A stretch of DNA of 64,000 nt from CAVVMA01 sp963788205 (GTDB taxonomy: Bacteria > Desulfobacterota > Binatia > Binatales > Binataceae). This document shows positions 52,258 to 61,038 of the stretch, in pieces (the stretch's first letter is position 1; each line of letters opens with the position of its first letter). A program made the position numbers and the translations under genes. Location of the stretch: contig CAWBGG010000007.1 of the NCBI GenBank assembly GCA_963788205.1, positions 620,001-684,000 of the forward strand, written 5' to 3'. The notes beneath the pieces were generated by a model that saw only the letters and a program-made list of their open reading frames with translations, searched no databases and had not been told where the DNA came from.

Positions 52258-52320
52258 TTCTCAGTCGATAGCGGTGGCGGGGGCCATCTCGGGCGAGATG
52301 GCTTCGAGTTCGAGACCGGC
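52258..52320. repeat. Right 63-bp direct repeat (within MFS 3' end)
   Basis: Partner of 46978-47040 with two mismatches. It covers the stop and last 19 codons of the MFS gene. The repeats enclose the ubiquitin-like cassette with no other gene included. Confidence 0.92.
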
Positions 52321-53646
52321 CGTCTCGGGAAAAAAAAGGAAAATGGCGATCGGCGCGAGCATCCAGAAGACCATCAGCATCCGAATCGCCGTCCAATGCG
52401 ATCCGGTCAATCCATACAGGACGCCCTCCAGCAGCAGACCGAGTGCGCCGCCGGTCGTCCCGGCCACCGCCAGGGTGCTGCCGGCGGTCGAGCGATGCGA
52501 GGTCGGGAACAGTTCGGCGCTGTACGCACCCATGATCGTGCCGGAGGCGGTATCGAAGAAGACCTGCATGATCCACGCCGGGACTACCGACCAGCCGGGG
52601 GCGGTGAAGATCCATAAGGCAAAGATTGCGGCCAGAAACATGAACAGACCGCCCATCCGCCGGCGGCCGAATCGATCACTGAGCCGGCCCGCGACGATAT
52701 TGCCGAGGATCCCGAATGCGCCGCCGCAGATGAACAGTGCCGAGACGTTGGCCGGAGACCAGTGATGCGCTTCCTGGAGATACTTGGGCAGGAAGATGCC
52801 GGAGGCATTCCCACCCATGTTGCCGAAGAAGGCCACCGTGACCATCATCGAGAGCCGCTTCGGATAGGACCTGAACAGCGCGGCGATCGGCTGGAAGATG
52901 TTGCCCGGGCGCTGGCCGGTGGCTCGCTCGCGCTCGAAGCGGCGGCTTTCGGGCAGCGCGCGCCGAAGCGGAATGATCACAATCAGCGGAATCAGCGCGA
53001 GCGCGTAGAGCCCGCGCCATCCGTAGGGAATCACATTGACCAGCCCGAAGACCGCCGCCGCCAGCCCATAACCGCACGCGGTCAACGCACCAAGATAACC
53101 GATCGCCCATCCGCGCACGCCAGCGTCCACTTCTTCGGTGAGGATCACCAGCGCCACGGTTCCCTCGGCGCCGGCGAAGGCGCGCGCCAGAATTTGGAAG
53201 ATCACAAAGGTTGCCGGGCCGGGGGCGAGCGCGCTCAGCGCGGTAAAGGTCGTGTAGCCGAAAATCGTATAGAGCAGCAGGCGGCGGCGCCCGAATACGT
53301 CCGCGAACGGCGTCACGGCCAGCGACAGGATGTAACCGAGGCGGATCGTCGAAAGCGTCGCGCCCAGGCGCGCCTCCGCGATTCCGAGCCCTTTCTGGAT
53401 CTGCTTGAGCGCGAGGCTCAGCAGCGCGCGATCGTAATTGTCGAAGAATCCGGCCGTGGCGGCAATGGCAAACACCCGCCACTGGCGCTGGCTAAACGGC
53501 GGCTGCTTGCCAAACAGGAACAGCCGTCTACGCATGCGCCGCAGGCCCGGCGAATCGTAGACCTCCTCTTGAGGCGAGACAGGGATCTGGACGCTCGCGC
53601 GCATGGCTCGCTGCGCTCCATCTGCCGGCGAGGTGCGATCCATCAA
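52261..53646 (-). CDS. MFS transporter
   Basis: 461-aa major facilitator with twelve predicted transmembrane helices. The loop 2-3 signature PFADVFGRRRLLLYT, the loop 8-9 repeat GRLSDRFGRRRMGG, and AELFPTSHRSTAG place it in the sugar/aromatic-acid porter group. The substrate is not evident. The ATG at 53646 overlaps the P450 stop by 4 bp, so transporter and P450 are likely co-translated and may handle one compound. Its last 19 codons form the right repeat of the cassette. Confidence 0.9.
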   Translation of the reverse strand: MMDRTSPADGAQRAMRASVQIPVSPQEEVYDSPGLRRMRRRLFLFGKQPPFSQRQWRVFAIAATAGFFDNYDRALLSLALKQIQKGLGIAEARLGATLSTIRLGYILSLAVTPFADVFGRRRLLLYTIFGYTTFTALSALAPGPATFVIFQILARAFAGAEGTVALVILTEEVDAGVRGWAIGYLGALTACGYGLAAAVFGLVNVIPYGWRGLYALALIPLIVIIPLRRALPESRRFERERATGQRPGNIFQPIAALFRSYPKRLSMMVTVAFFGNMGGNASGIFLPKYLQEAHHWSPANVSALFICGGAFGILGNIVAGRLSDRFGRRRMGGLFMFLAAIFALWIFTAPGWSVVPAWIMQVFFDTASGTIMGAYSAELFPTSHRSTAGSTLAVAGTTGGALGLLLEGVLYGLTGSHWTAIRMLMVFWMLAPIAIFLFFPETAGLELEAISPEMAPATAID

Positions 53647-54860
53647 TCGATCGCCATCCTGAGCGAGCTCAGGCCGCGCAGGAAAAACGAGCCCTTGTAG
53701 CTCAGTGGCGCGCCGGGATCGGCCAGCCGCAGCCGCGGGAAGCGCTCGAGCGCCGCACCGATCGCGATCGCACCTTCCATCCGCGCCAGCGGCGCACCGA
53801 TACAGAAATGGATTCCTTCGCCGAAAGCGACGTGATCGTTGGGTTCGCGCGTGATGTCAAAGCGGTCGGGATCGGCGAACTGGGCCGGATCGCGATTTGC
53901 CGCGGCGAGCAGGATGAAGGCGACTGTGTCGGGGTCGACGGTCGTGCCGCCGATATCGATCCGCTCCACGGGGCGGCGGACGGTGGATTGCACCGGGCCG
54001 TCGTAGCGCAGCATCTCTTCGATCGCGCGCGGCATCAGCGCCGGCTCGTTGCGCAAAAGCTCGAGCTGGCCGGGATTGCGGCCGAGCGCGTGCAAGCCGT
54101 TGCCGATCAGGTTGGTCGTAGTCTCATTGCCGGCCAGCAGCAGCAGGATCAGGAACCCGAACAGCTCGTCCGCGCCCAAGGCCTCGGCGTCGTGATGGGC
54201 TACCAGCGCACTGACCAGATCGGTTCCCGGATCGCGCCGCCGCTTCTCGGTCTCTTCAGCGAAATAATCGAGCAGTGATTGGCGCGCGTTCACCAGCTCC
54301 GGCGGTTGCGGCGCCCCCGGCAGGTTGTTGTCGCTGGCGATGATCAAATCCGACCATTGCTTGAAGGTTTCGTATTTCTCAGGGGGCACGCCGAGCATCT
54401 CGCCGATTACCATCACCGGCAGCGCATTGGCGAGGTCGGCCATCACGTCGAACTCGCCTTTGGCTTCCACCTTGTCGAGCAGGGCCGAGGTGATCTCGCG
54501 GATGCGCGGCTCCAGCTCGCGGATTCGCTTGGGCGTGAAGTCGCGGCTCACCAGGCGGCGCAGCCGCGTATGGTCCGGCGGATCGGAAAACAGCATCGTG
54601 CGCAATCTGCCCTTGGCGAACGGATCATTCGGATCCTCGAATTCGAGGCGTTCGAGCTGGACACTCGAAAAGCGCTGATGGTCGCGCAGCACCCCGACCA
54701 CATCGGCATAGCGGGCGATCAGCGCGATCGGGAAGAACGTCTCGACCTTGCGCGGCGCAGAAGAGTACAGCGGCTTGTAATGCGGATAGGGATTGGCGCG
54801 AAAGTCCGGATCCCAGGGGTTGAAGTAAAAGTCTGCGGCGGCGGTCTGGTTCACTTCCAT
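53643..54860 (-). CDS. Cytochrome P450 (bacterial class I type)
   Basis: 405-aa soluble P450. The I-helix reads LLLLAGNETTTNLIGNG, the ExxR is in EEMLRYDGPV with the downstream R-R pair, and the heme-binding loop FGEGIHFCIGAPLARME holds the axial cysteine near residue 353. FSDPPDHTRLRRLVSRDFTP is typical of CYP105/107-like enzymes. It would need a ferredoxin and a reductase from elsewhere. Coupled to the MFS gene. Confidence 0.95.
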   Translation of the reverse strand: MEVNQTAAADFYFNPWDPDFRANPYPHYKPLYSSAPRKVETFFPIALIARYADVVGVLRDHQRFSSVQLERLEFEDPNDPFAKGRLRTMLFSDPPDHTRLRRLVSRDFTPKRIRELEPRIREITSALLDKVEAKGEFDVMADLANALPVMVIGEMLGVPPEKYETFKQWSDLIIASDNNLPGAPQPPELVNARQSLLDYFAEETEKRRRDPGTDLVSALVAHHDAEALGADELFGFLILLLLAGNETTTNLIGNGLHALGRNPGQLELLRNEPALMPRAIEEMLRYDGPVQSTVRRPVERIDIGGTTVDPDTVAFILLAAANRDPAQFADPDRFDITREPNDHVAFGEGIHFCIGAPLARMEGAIAIGAALERFPRLRLADPGAPLSYKGSFFLRGLSSLRMAID

Positions 54861-55131
54861 TTCTGTTCCCTTCGGCGACGCCGCAAGGCTTTCAGCATCG
54901 CACGCACGAGTCTAACTCCGGGTTTAGGGTACCGTACCGTTTTCATCGAGGCGTAACGGTTGACAGCAATCGCGATGCCATCGCGAGCGGACCGAAAAGC
55001 CTCGGATTCCCCGACGCGCTCGCGCAACGCCGACGCTGCATGCAGCGTCAGCCCGGCGTCCGATGCTCGGGATGACATCGCCGCGATCGGCTCGCACTGT
55101 CCAACTAACGATAGTATTCAGTTCCGACCTA
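54861..55131. other. Gap between P450 and IS630 element
   Basis: No gene recognised. It probably carries the promoter of the P450-MFS operon. Its right edge is the TA target of the IS630-family insertion. Confidence 0.4.
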
Positions 55132-56249
55132 GTGCTTACCTGCGTAAATCAGCGTAACGGGGCTTCGGGTGCACGGAGCGCACGGTTTCTTTGGTCCACT
55201 CAAAGGGCACGGCAGTCTGGTTGTAGCTTTGAATGAACTCATCGATGGCCTCGCGCAATTGCTGTGGAGAGGTGAAACTGGCGCCCCGCAGGGCCGCCCG
55301 GACCAGAATGCTGAACCAGCATTCGATCAAGTTAAGCCAGCTGGCATGGGTGGGGGTGAAATGCAGGTGCACGTTGGGGTGGCGCGCCAGCCAGAGGTCG
55401 TGTTTGGGCTTGTGCGTACTGAGGTTGTCGAGGACCACGTGAATTTCGCTTGCCGGATAAAGTGCCACCACGTCGTTCATGAAGTCCAAGAACTCGCGCC
55501 GCCGGCGGCGGTGGTAGTGGCCGCCCACCACCTTGCCCGTCAAGACGTCAAGCGCGCCAAACAAGGTGGTGGTACCGTGGCGTTTGTACTCATGGTTGAA
55601 GCCGGCCACCGCTTGGCCGTTGGGCAGCCTAAGGTAGCCCTGGGCCCGCTCCAGCGCCTGGATGTGAGGCTTTTCATCCACCGACAGCAGCACCGCGTTG
55701 TCGGGCGGATGCAGATACAGCCCCACGATGTCGGCCGCCTTGGCCGCGAACTGCGGGTCGGTGCTGATGCACCAGCTGCGCCGCCGTTGCAGGTGAATGC
55801 GCTGGCTGCGCAGCACCCGCCAGACTTGATGCGCCGAGACGTCGCCCAAGGCCTTAGCCACCAGCGCGCCGCTCCAGGCCGCGTGGCCGCGCGGCGGCGG
55901 ATCGTCGAGCTTGGCCAGAATCCGCCGGCGCGTGCTTTCGTCATAACGCCGCCGGGCGCCCGAGCGCGGGGCGTCGTGCAGACCCGCGAGCCCGCGGCGC
56001 GCAAAACGGCCGCGCCATTTGCTCACTGTCGCCGCTCGAACGCCTTGCGCCCGGGCAATCGCCCGGCTACTGCTTCCAGCCGCGGCAGCCAGGATAATAC
56101 GCCCTCTCAGCGCCAGGCGCTGCTCGGTCTTCGCGCCGCTAACCCAGCTTTCAAGCACCCGACGATCCTCCGGCAGCACCGCAATCGGCACGGCTTCCTT
56201 GACCATGCCGTATCCTTATCATGTAACGCTAACTTATGCAAGTAAGCAC
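55132..56249 (-). mobile_element. IS630-family insertion sequence (1118 bp)
   Basis: The ends are inverted repeats starting GTGCTTACCTGCGTAA (left, 55132) and GTGCTTACTTGCATAA (right, read from 56249 inward), about 29 bp with few mismatches. Both are flanked by TA, the usual target duplication of IS630/Tc1 elements. One intact transposase gene fills it. Confidence 0.93.
55136..56206 (-). CDS. IS630-family transposase
   Basis: 356-aa transposase. The N-terminal helix-turn-helix region (SSSRAIARAQGVRAATVSKW) is followed by a DDE domain: VLLSVDEKPHIQALER, IHVVLDNLSTHKPKHD, and HASWLNLIECWFSILVR with the final Glu. This is the IS630 pattern. The frame is uninterrupted; its stop lies just inside the left inverted repeat. 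Confidence 0.95.
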   Translation of the reverse strand: MVKEAVPIAVLPEDRRVLESWVSGAKTEQRLALRGRIILAAAAGSSSRAIARAQGVRAATVSKWRGRFARRGLAGLHDAPRSGARRRYDESTRRRILAKLDDPPPRGHAAWSGALVAKALGDVSAHQVWRVLRSQRIHLQRRRSWCISTDPQFAAKAADIVGLYLHPPDNAVLLSVDEKPHIQALERAQGYLRLPNGQAVAGFNHEYKRHGTTTLFGALDVLTGKVVGGHYHRRRRREFLDFMNDVVALYPASEIHVVLDNLSTHKPKHDLWLARHPNVHLHFTPTHASWLNLIECWFSILVRAALRGASFTSPQQLREAIDEFIQSYNQTAVPFEWTKETVRSVHPKPRYADLRR

Positions 56250-56290
56250 TAGTTGTAACGAGGGCTTAGCAGGATCAGGTATCGCCTTGC

Positions 56291-56908
56291 CTACATGAAG
56301 AAGGGCTTGGCGAACTCCTCGAACCGGCCGTACATCAGCCAGACCTTGGCGTTGAAAACGTGCGGATGCTCAATCGGCTTGGTGCCGACGGTCTTCAAGC
56401 CCACGCTTTTGTAGAACGGGTAAAGGGCCTCGACCGGATTGGTGATGATCAGCTTGGGCCGGCGCGAATAAAGAAACAGGCGCGCCGTGTTGGTCAGCAA
56501 ACGTATCAGGCCGCGCTTCTGCAGATTCGGATCGACCACCATCCCGCCGAACTCAAAGACTTCGTCGGCGCGCAGGCCCTTGAATAATGCCGGCGGATAT
56601 AGATGACCGAGCGTGATCGGCGCGTCGGCCAAGCATCGCGCCCAAAACGCTGCGATCAGTTGCGGGCGCGAGCGTTCTTCTGGTGATTTGATCAGGTAGA
56701 AACCGAAATGGAGCGCCGAGGGCCACAGGAGCATGAAGACCTGCTTCTCCTGCACGTTGAGCCCGGCCCAGGTGCGCCGGTGGAGCGCCGCCAATTCCCG
56801 CAGTCCCTGGGTCGTGCCGATCGGACGAACCTCAAGGCGCCCCTCGTCGAGGCCCGCAACCGGCGCCCATGCCTTGGCAACGGTCTCTTTCTGAATCCGC
56901 GATGACAA
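56291..56908 (-). CDS. GNAT-like acetyltransferase
   Basis: 205-aa protein. The segment VFEFGGMVVDPNLQKRGLIRLL has the beta4-helix3 V-x-P-x-x-Q/R-x-x-G pattern of GNAT acetyltransferases, though the final pocket is RGLIRL rather than the usual RGxGxG/A. ALYPFYKSVGLKTVGTKP near the C-terminus fits the last strand-helix. The acceptor is unknown. Confidence 0.6.
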   Translation of the reverse strand: MSSRIQKETVAKAWAPVAGLDEGRLEVRPIGTTQGLRELAALHRRTWAGLNVQEKQVFMLLWPSALHFGFYLIKSPEERSRPQLIAAFWARCLADAPITLGHLYPPALFKGLRADEVFEFGGMVVDPNLQKRGLIRLLTNTARLFLYSRRPKLIITNPVEALYPFYKSVGLKTVGTKPIEHPHVFNAKVWLMYGRFEEFAKPFFM

Positions 56909-57299
56909 CGCGCTCTCTTTTCTGCGGCGGCTGGCAGGCGCCCGTCTGTACAGGATGTGGTCGAAGATCCGAATGCCCGCGCCGCCCTACCTGATGGGCT
57001 CGCAGGCGGCTCGGACGCCAGCGCGCGGCCGATTCCTCATCGTAGTAAATAGCCTGCTCCCCGGCAAAGGGCGAGCCGGGCAGCAGATTTCCGCGCCATC
57101 CGGCGGTCGATCGCCCGCGCGATAGGGGGCTATTGCGCTTGGCGTGGGGCGTCCGCGATTCGGCGGCGGCTTGGCTTGCCGCGTTTTCCCTTACGAATCG
57201 GGCACTTGGCGTGATCAGCGGCCAAGCTCCGCGCCGCGGCCGCCGCCAGGGTTTAGTGCGTGGAACGGTCTCCATCGTCTTTGCTCCTGCCGCCTTTGT
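56909..57299. other. 391-bp gap with no recognised gene
   Basis: Open frames here lack recognisable motifs. A minus-strand frame running to 57365 contains YYDEESAARWRPSRLRAHQ, but nothing supports it as a gene. Confidence 0.4.
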
Positions 57300-57350
57300 G
57301 GCGAAAATATCGCCTACTTGTTGCAAGACTTCCCGCCACAATGTTATATT
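57300..57350 (+). promoter_or_regulatory. Palindrome and promoter before the XRE gene
   Basis: GGCGA-AAATA-TCGCC (57300-57314) is a perfect 5-bp inverted repeat, 6 bp upstream of a TTGCAA (57321-57326) / TATATT (57345-57350) pair with an 18-bp spacer. It could be an autoregulatory operator and promoter. Confidence 0.45.
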
Positions 57351-57430
57351 TCGAAGCGGTGGCACACGACTTTGCGACGCTAAAAGGAGGCCCGGCGATG
57401 GGGCGGTCGGGCTAAAGCCGCCGCGCCGGG

Positions 57431-57883
57431 ATGCATATGACGAAAACTACGGCGAGAAAAGGCAGTTGCGAGACTCGAAGCTTTGGCGGGTTTATCAAGG
57501 AGCGCCGCAACCGGCTCAAGCTCACCCGCGAAGAGCTCGCGCGCCGCGTCAAGGCCTCGGTGCTTTTCATCAGTCAGCTCGAAGCGAATCAGCGCCGGCC
57601 CTCGGACGCCACCGTCACCAGGCTTGCCAACGGGCTGGGACTCGACCGCAGTGAGTTGTTCTTCCTGGCCAATCCCGAGGCCCAGCACCCCGTGCAGCAT
57701 CGCCAGGCGGAGGCCAGTTCGACCTGGGAGCGGTTCAGGCGCGACCAACGCGCGCAGCGCGCCCACGCCATCAGCGGGCGGGAAATGGATATGCTCTCAC
57801 AGGTAACGCTGATGGGCGACGTGCGCAGGGGGAGTGATTTTGTCTTTATCCTCAACACCATCCGCCAGTTGGTTTCGCGATGA
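57431..57883 (+). CDS. XRE-family helix-turn-helix regulator
   Basis: 150-aa protein. The HTH is FIKERRNRLKLTREELARRV, followed by VLFISQLEANQRRPSDATVT, a standard lambda-repressor-like fold at about residues 20-80. A Gln/Arg-rich linker and a C-terminal helix follow. The next gene, 37 bp away, encodes an IrrE/ImmA-like metallopeptidase, a pairing in which the peptidase cleaves its XRE repressor. Start at 57431 or 57437; no clear Shine-Dalgarno. Confidence 0.88.
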   Translation: MHMTKTTARKGSCETRSFGGFIKERRNRLKLTREELARRVKASVLFISQLEANQRRPSDATVTRLANGLGLDRSELFFLANPEAQHPVQHRQAEASSTWERFRRDQRAQRAHAISGREMDMLSQVTLMGDVRRGSDFVFILNTIRQLVSR

Positions 57884-57920
57884 GGGAGCGAGAAAGATCA
57901 GGTAAGGAAGAGGTGCAGCG

Positions 57921-58796
57921 ATGGCTTCGCTGATAAACGTGGAAGCGGCGCTGAAGTCGACGGGCCACAGTCACAGTCACGGCGCGCCCGGCGCGATCGA
58001 CGCGCTCAAGGCGCGCGAGGTCGACGCGCTGGTCTCGCACTTGCTCAACGATATTGACGTTCCGTTCACCTCGCTCAGCAAGAAGGTGGTCGGTCACTTG
58101 GCCGATCTCAAGCATGTGCTGGCGGCCGACTACCACACCGTGCCGGGGATGCCGGAAGCGGCGCTGATCAAGGAACTGGCGCACATCGTGGACACTCAGT
58201 TCAAGGGCCGGCCCGAGATGTGGCAGCAGTGGGAAAATCCCGAATCCTTTGCGCCCCTGGTCAGGCTGTTCGGTCCCCGCGAGCTGGAGGTCAAGTCCGA
58301 GCCCTACCGGCGCGGCGCGGGCCTTTCATTGCGCGGATTTTTCTGCCGCGCGAACGTGGGAGACAAACCCAAGTTCGTGATCTTCCTCAACACCGCCCAT
58401 CATCCCGCCGCGGTGATTGCCACCTTCGGCCACGAAATCGGCCATTACCTGTACGGCTCGCTGGTGGGTGAGAACACTCCGACGACGGCCTTTATGGAAG
58501 GCACCTTCGGCGCGCATCTGAACGAAGAGCACGAACTGTTTTCCGACGCGCTGGTGGCCCTGGGCGCCTACAGCGCCGACCAGATCAAGCAGATAACCGC
58601 GATCGGCAAGCGCAGTCCCGGCAACTCGGACAACATTCTGCAGCGAGTTCACAAGGTCTATGAGTCAATCGGCCCGCGCTTCAAGATCGATCTCACACAG
58701 GAGCGCATCGGCACCTCCTGGCGGGTCAGCTATCTCACTTCGATGATCCACTTCTACAAGCTGCGCTGCGCTATCCTCGACAACGCCGGCATCTAG
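57921..58796 (+). CDS. ImmA/IrrE-like zinc metallopeptidase
   Basis: 291-aa protein with the zincin motif FGHEIGHYLYG (HExxH) and a downstream acidic HLNEEHELFSDALVALGAY that supplies the third ligand, as in the COG2856 (ImmA/IrrE) family. The N-terminus has a His-rich stretch (STGHSHSHGAPG). The C-terminal third looks like a sensor region, not recognised. Encoded after an XRE gene, as in ImmR-ImmA and DdrO-IrrE pairs that respond to DNA damage or mobile-element induction. Confidence 0.75.
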   Translation: MASLINVEAALKSTGHSHSHGAPGAIDALKAREVDALVSHLLNDIDVPFTSLSKKVVGHLADLKHVLAADYHTVPGMPEAALIKELAHIVDTQFKGRPEMWQQWENPESFAPLVRLFGPRELEVKSEPYRRGAGLSLRGFFCRANVGDKPKFVIFLNTAHHPAAVIATFGHEIGHYLYGSLVGENTPTTAFMEGTFGAHLNEEHELFSDALVALGAYSADQIKQITAIGKRSPGNSDNILQRVHKVYESIGPRFKIDLTQERIGTSWRVSYLTSMIHFYKLRCAILDNAGI

Positions 58797-58891
58797 CGCC
58801 GTTGCGGCTTCGCACTTGAGATAAGCGGGCTGTCCACTGCCCGCGGTGGCGCGATCGCCGCAAGGGCGGGGCAGCGCCGAGTGGGAGGGGC

Positions 58892-60101
58892 TCAGAACTC
58901 CAGTGGCAGATTTTTCAGGCCGCGCAGGAAATAGAAGTCTCGGTATTCGAGCTGCGGCTGGGGGTCCGCCAGCCTCAGATTCGGGAATCGCCTGAGCGTT
59001 TCCTCGAACACGACCACGCTCTCGAGGCGAGCTAGCGGCGCGCCGAGACAGACATGGATTCCGGTGCCGAACCCCATGTGCGGATTTGGGTTCCTAGTGA
59101 TATCGAATTGGTCCGGATTCTCGAACTGCGCGGGATCGCGGTTGGCAGAGGCGAAGATCGCGAACGCCAAGCCGCCTTTGCGGATCGGCGTGCCGCCCAC
59201 CTCGGCATCCTCGCGCGCGAAACGGGCGTTCGCGTGGATCGGCCCGTCGTAGCGCAAGATCTCCTCGATCGCCCTGCCGATGAGAGAAGGTTGCGCGCGG
59301 AGCAGGCTCGAGCTGGTCGCGGTTGCGCATCATCGCGAGGAAGCCATTGCCCATGGTGTTGGTGGTGGTGTCGGTGCCGGCCAGCAGCTGCATGATTACG
59401 AAATCCAGCAGTTCGTCGGTGGTAAGCTTGTCTTCGTCCTCCTTCTGCACAAGCTCGCTCAGCAGATCGGCCACGGGCTTGCTCCGTTTGCGCTCGATCA
59501 AATCGGACAGATAGGCGCGTAACTCGACGAAGGCCTCGCGGATATAATCCGGCTGCGGTACGCCCGGCATGATATGAACCGACTCGGTGATCCGGTCTGA
59601 CCAGTTCTTGAACCTGGGATAGTCCTCCGCCGGCACGCCGAAAATCTCGGACAGCACCACCGTCGGCAGCGGATCGGCCAGATCGGCCAGCACGTCAAAG
59701 CTGCCCTTCTGTTCGATCCGGTCGAGCATCCCGATCGTGATTTCACGGATGCGTGGTTCCCACTCGGCGACCCGTTTGGGCGTGAACTGGGGGGCCACCG
59801 CCCGGCGGATACGCGTGTGGATCGGCGGATCGTTCAGCATAGAAGTGAGCATGTTGCGCGTGCCGGCGTAGCCTTCGTTGACGAACAGCGCCTGCGGGTT
59901 GGCCGAGAAGCGATCGTGATCTTGCAATACCGCCACTACATCAGCATACCGCGCCACCATCACGATCGGCATGAAGAGCTTGAGCGTGCGCGGAGGTCCC
60001 GAGCGCAGCGCGACATAGGATGGATATGGATTGGCCCGAAAGGCTGGATCGAACGGGTTGAAATAAATTTTCTGAGCGCTGGTGGATACCGCCGTTGCCA
60101 T
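58892..60101 (-). CDS. Cytochrome P450 (frameshifted)
   Basis: About 403 aa after correction; paralogue of the P450 at 53643 (shared N-terminal FNPFDPAFRANPYPSY and overall layout). The I-helix is MQLLAGTDTTTNTMGNG, the ExxR region is EEILRYDGPI, and the heme loop is GFGTGIHVCLGAPLARLE. One extra base near 59311 (CTCGAGCCTG) breaks the frame between the I-helix and the K-helix; conservation on both sides suggests a sequence error. It probably oxidises a lipid or terpenoid-like compound with the neighbouring acyl-CoA enzymes. Confidence 0.92.
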
Positions 60102-60213
60102 TCCAGTTACCTCAATTCCGCTTGCCTAGCGACAGTATCGGAAAAAAGCGATAGCGAAAGCAACACGGCCCCCGGGGGACATCGGGCTGTCGATAGGGCG
60201 CCGTCTGCGCGGG

Positions 60214-61029
60214 CTAGCGGCCGGAGAATTTGGGTTGGCGCTTTTCGAGGAAGGCGCGGACTCCCTCGGCGTAGTCCTCGCTGTCGAAGCAGCGCGCGAT
60301 CAGTTGCGATACCATTTTGGCGTCGCGCTCGCCGGGATCCTTAAGCGCTTCGCGAACGGCCGCCTTGGACGCGGCCAGCGTAAGCGGCGCATTCGCCGCC
60401 ATCTTGAGCGCGTAGCTCCGGGTCGCCGGCTCCAGTTCGGCGGGCTCGAACACGCGGTTGACGAGTCCCATCGTGGCGGCCTCGCCGGCGTCGAACAGCC
60501 GCGCCGAGAGCAGGATGTCGCGCGCGTTCGCCGGACCGACCACGCCCATCAGGGCCAACACGCCCTCCAGCGGGTAGGCCAATCCCAGCCGGGCGGCCGG
60601 AACGCCCATCCGCGTGCCGCGCGCCGCGAACCGGATATCGCACGCCAGCGCGACCTGAACTCCGCCGCCGACGCATACCCCCGAGATCATCGCGATAATC
60701 GGCTTGGCGCAGGCAACCATCGCGCCGAGCGCGCGATTAGGCGCGTCGCGGTACGCGCGCGCCTGCTCGGCGTCGGCGCGCAGGCTGGGAAACTCGGAGA
60801 TATCCGCGCCCGAGATAAAGGCCTCCGGAGTTGCGCCGCGCATGATGATCACGCGCGCCTGCGGATCACCCTCCAGCTCGGCGACGCCCGCGGCGATTCG
60901 GTTCCAGGTGGCGAGGTTGATCGCGTTGCGAACCTGCGGCCGATTAAGCGTAAGCCATCCCAGCGGCGGCTCGTGATCGACGAGCAGGGGGTCGTTGGCT
61001 GCCTGCGGGGCTGTCATGACATCTTGCAT
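60214..61029 (-). CDS. Enoyl-CoA hydratase/isomerase family protein
   Basis: 271-aa crotonase-fold protein. Oxyanion-hole motifs are FISGADISEF (A-G-A-D-like) and ISGVCVGGGVQVALACDIRFA; a catalytic Glu is expected near RMGVPAARLGLAYPLEG, where Ala/Pro occupy part of the usual EVxxG segment, so the reaction may differ from hydration. The C-terminus has DYAEGVRAFLEKRQPKFSGR. It starts 9 bp after the LLM oxidoreductase gene, in the same operon. Confidence 0.9.
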   Translation of the reverse strand: MQDVMTAPQAANDPLLVDHEPPLGWLTLNRPQVRNAINLATWNRIAAGVAELEGDPQARVIIMRGATPEAFISGADISEFPSLRADAEQARAYRDAPNRALGAMVACAKPIIAMISGVCVGGGVQVALACDIRFAARGTRMGVPAARLGLAYPLEGVLALMGVVGPANARDILLSARLFDAGEAATMGLVNRVFEPAELEPATRSYALKMAANAPLTLAASKAAVREALKDPGERDAKMVSQLIARCFDSEDYAEGVRAFLEKRQPKFSGR

Positions 61030-61038
61030 CCAAAAACC

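Noticed and set aside
57133..57654. 173-codon plus-strand frame overlapping the XRE gene
   Set aside because: Overlaps the recognisable HTH gene in another frame and has no family resemblance.
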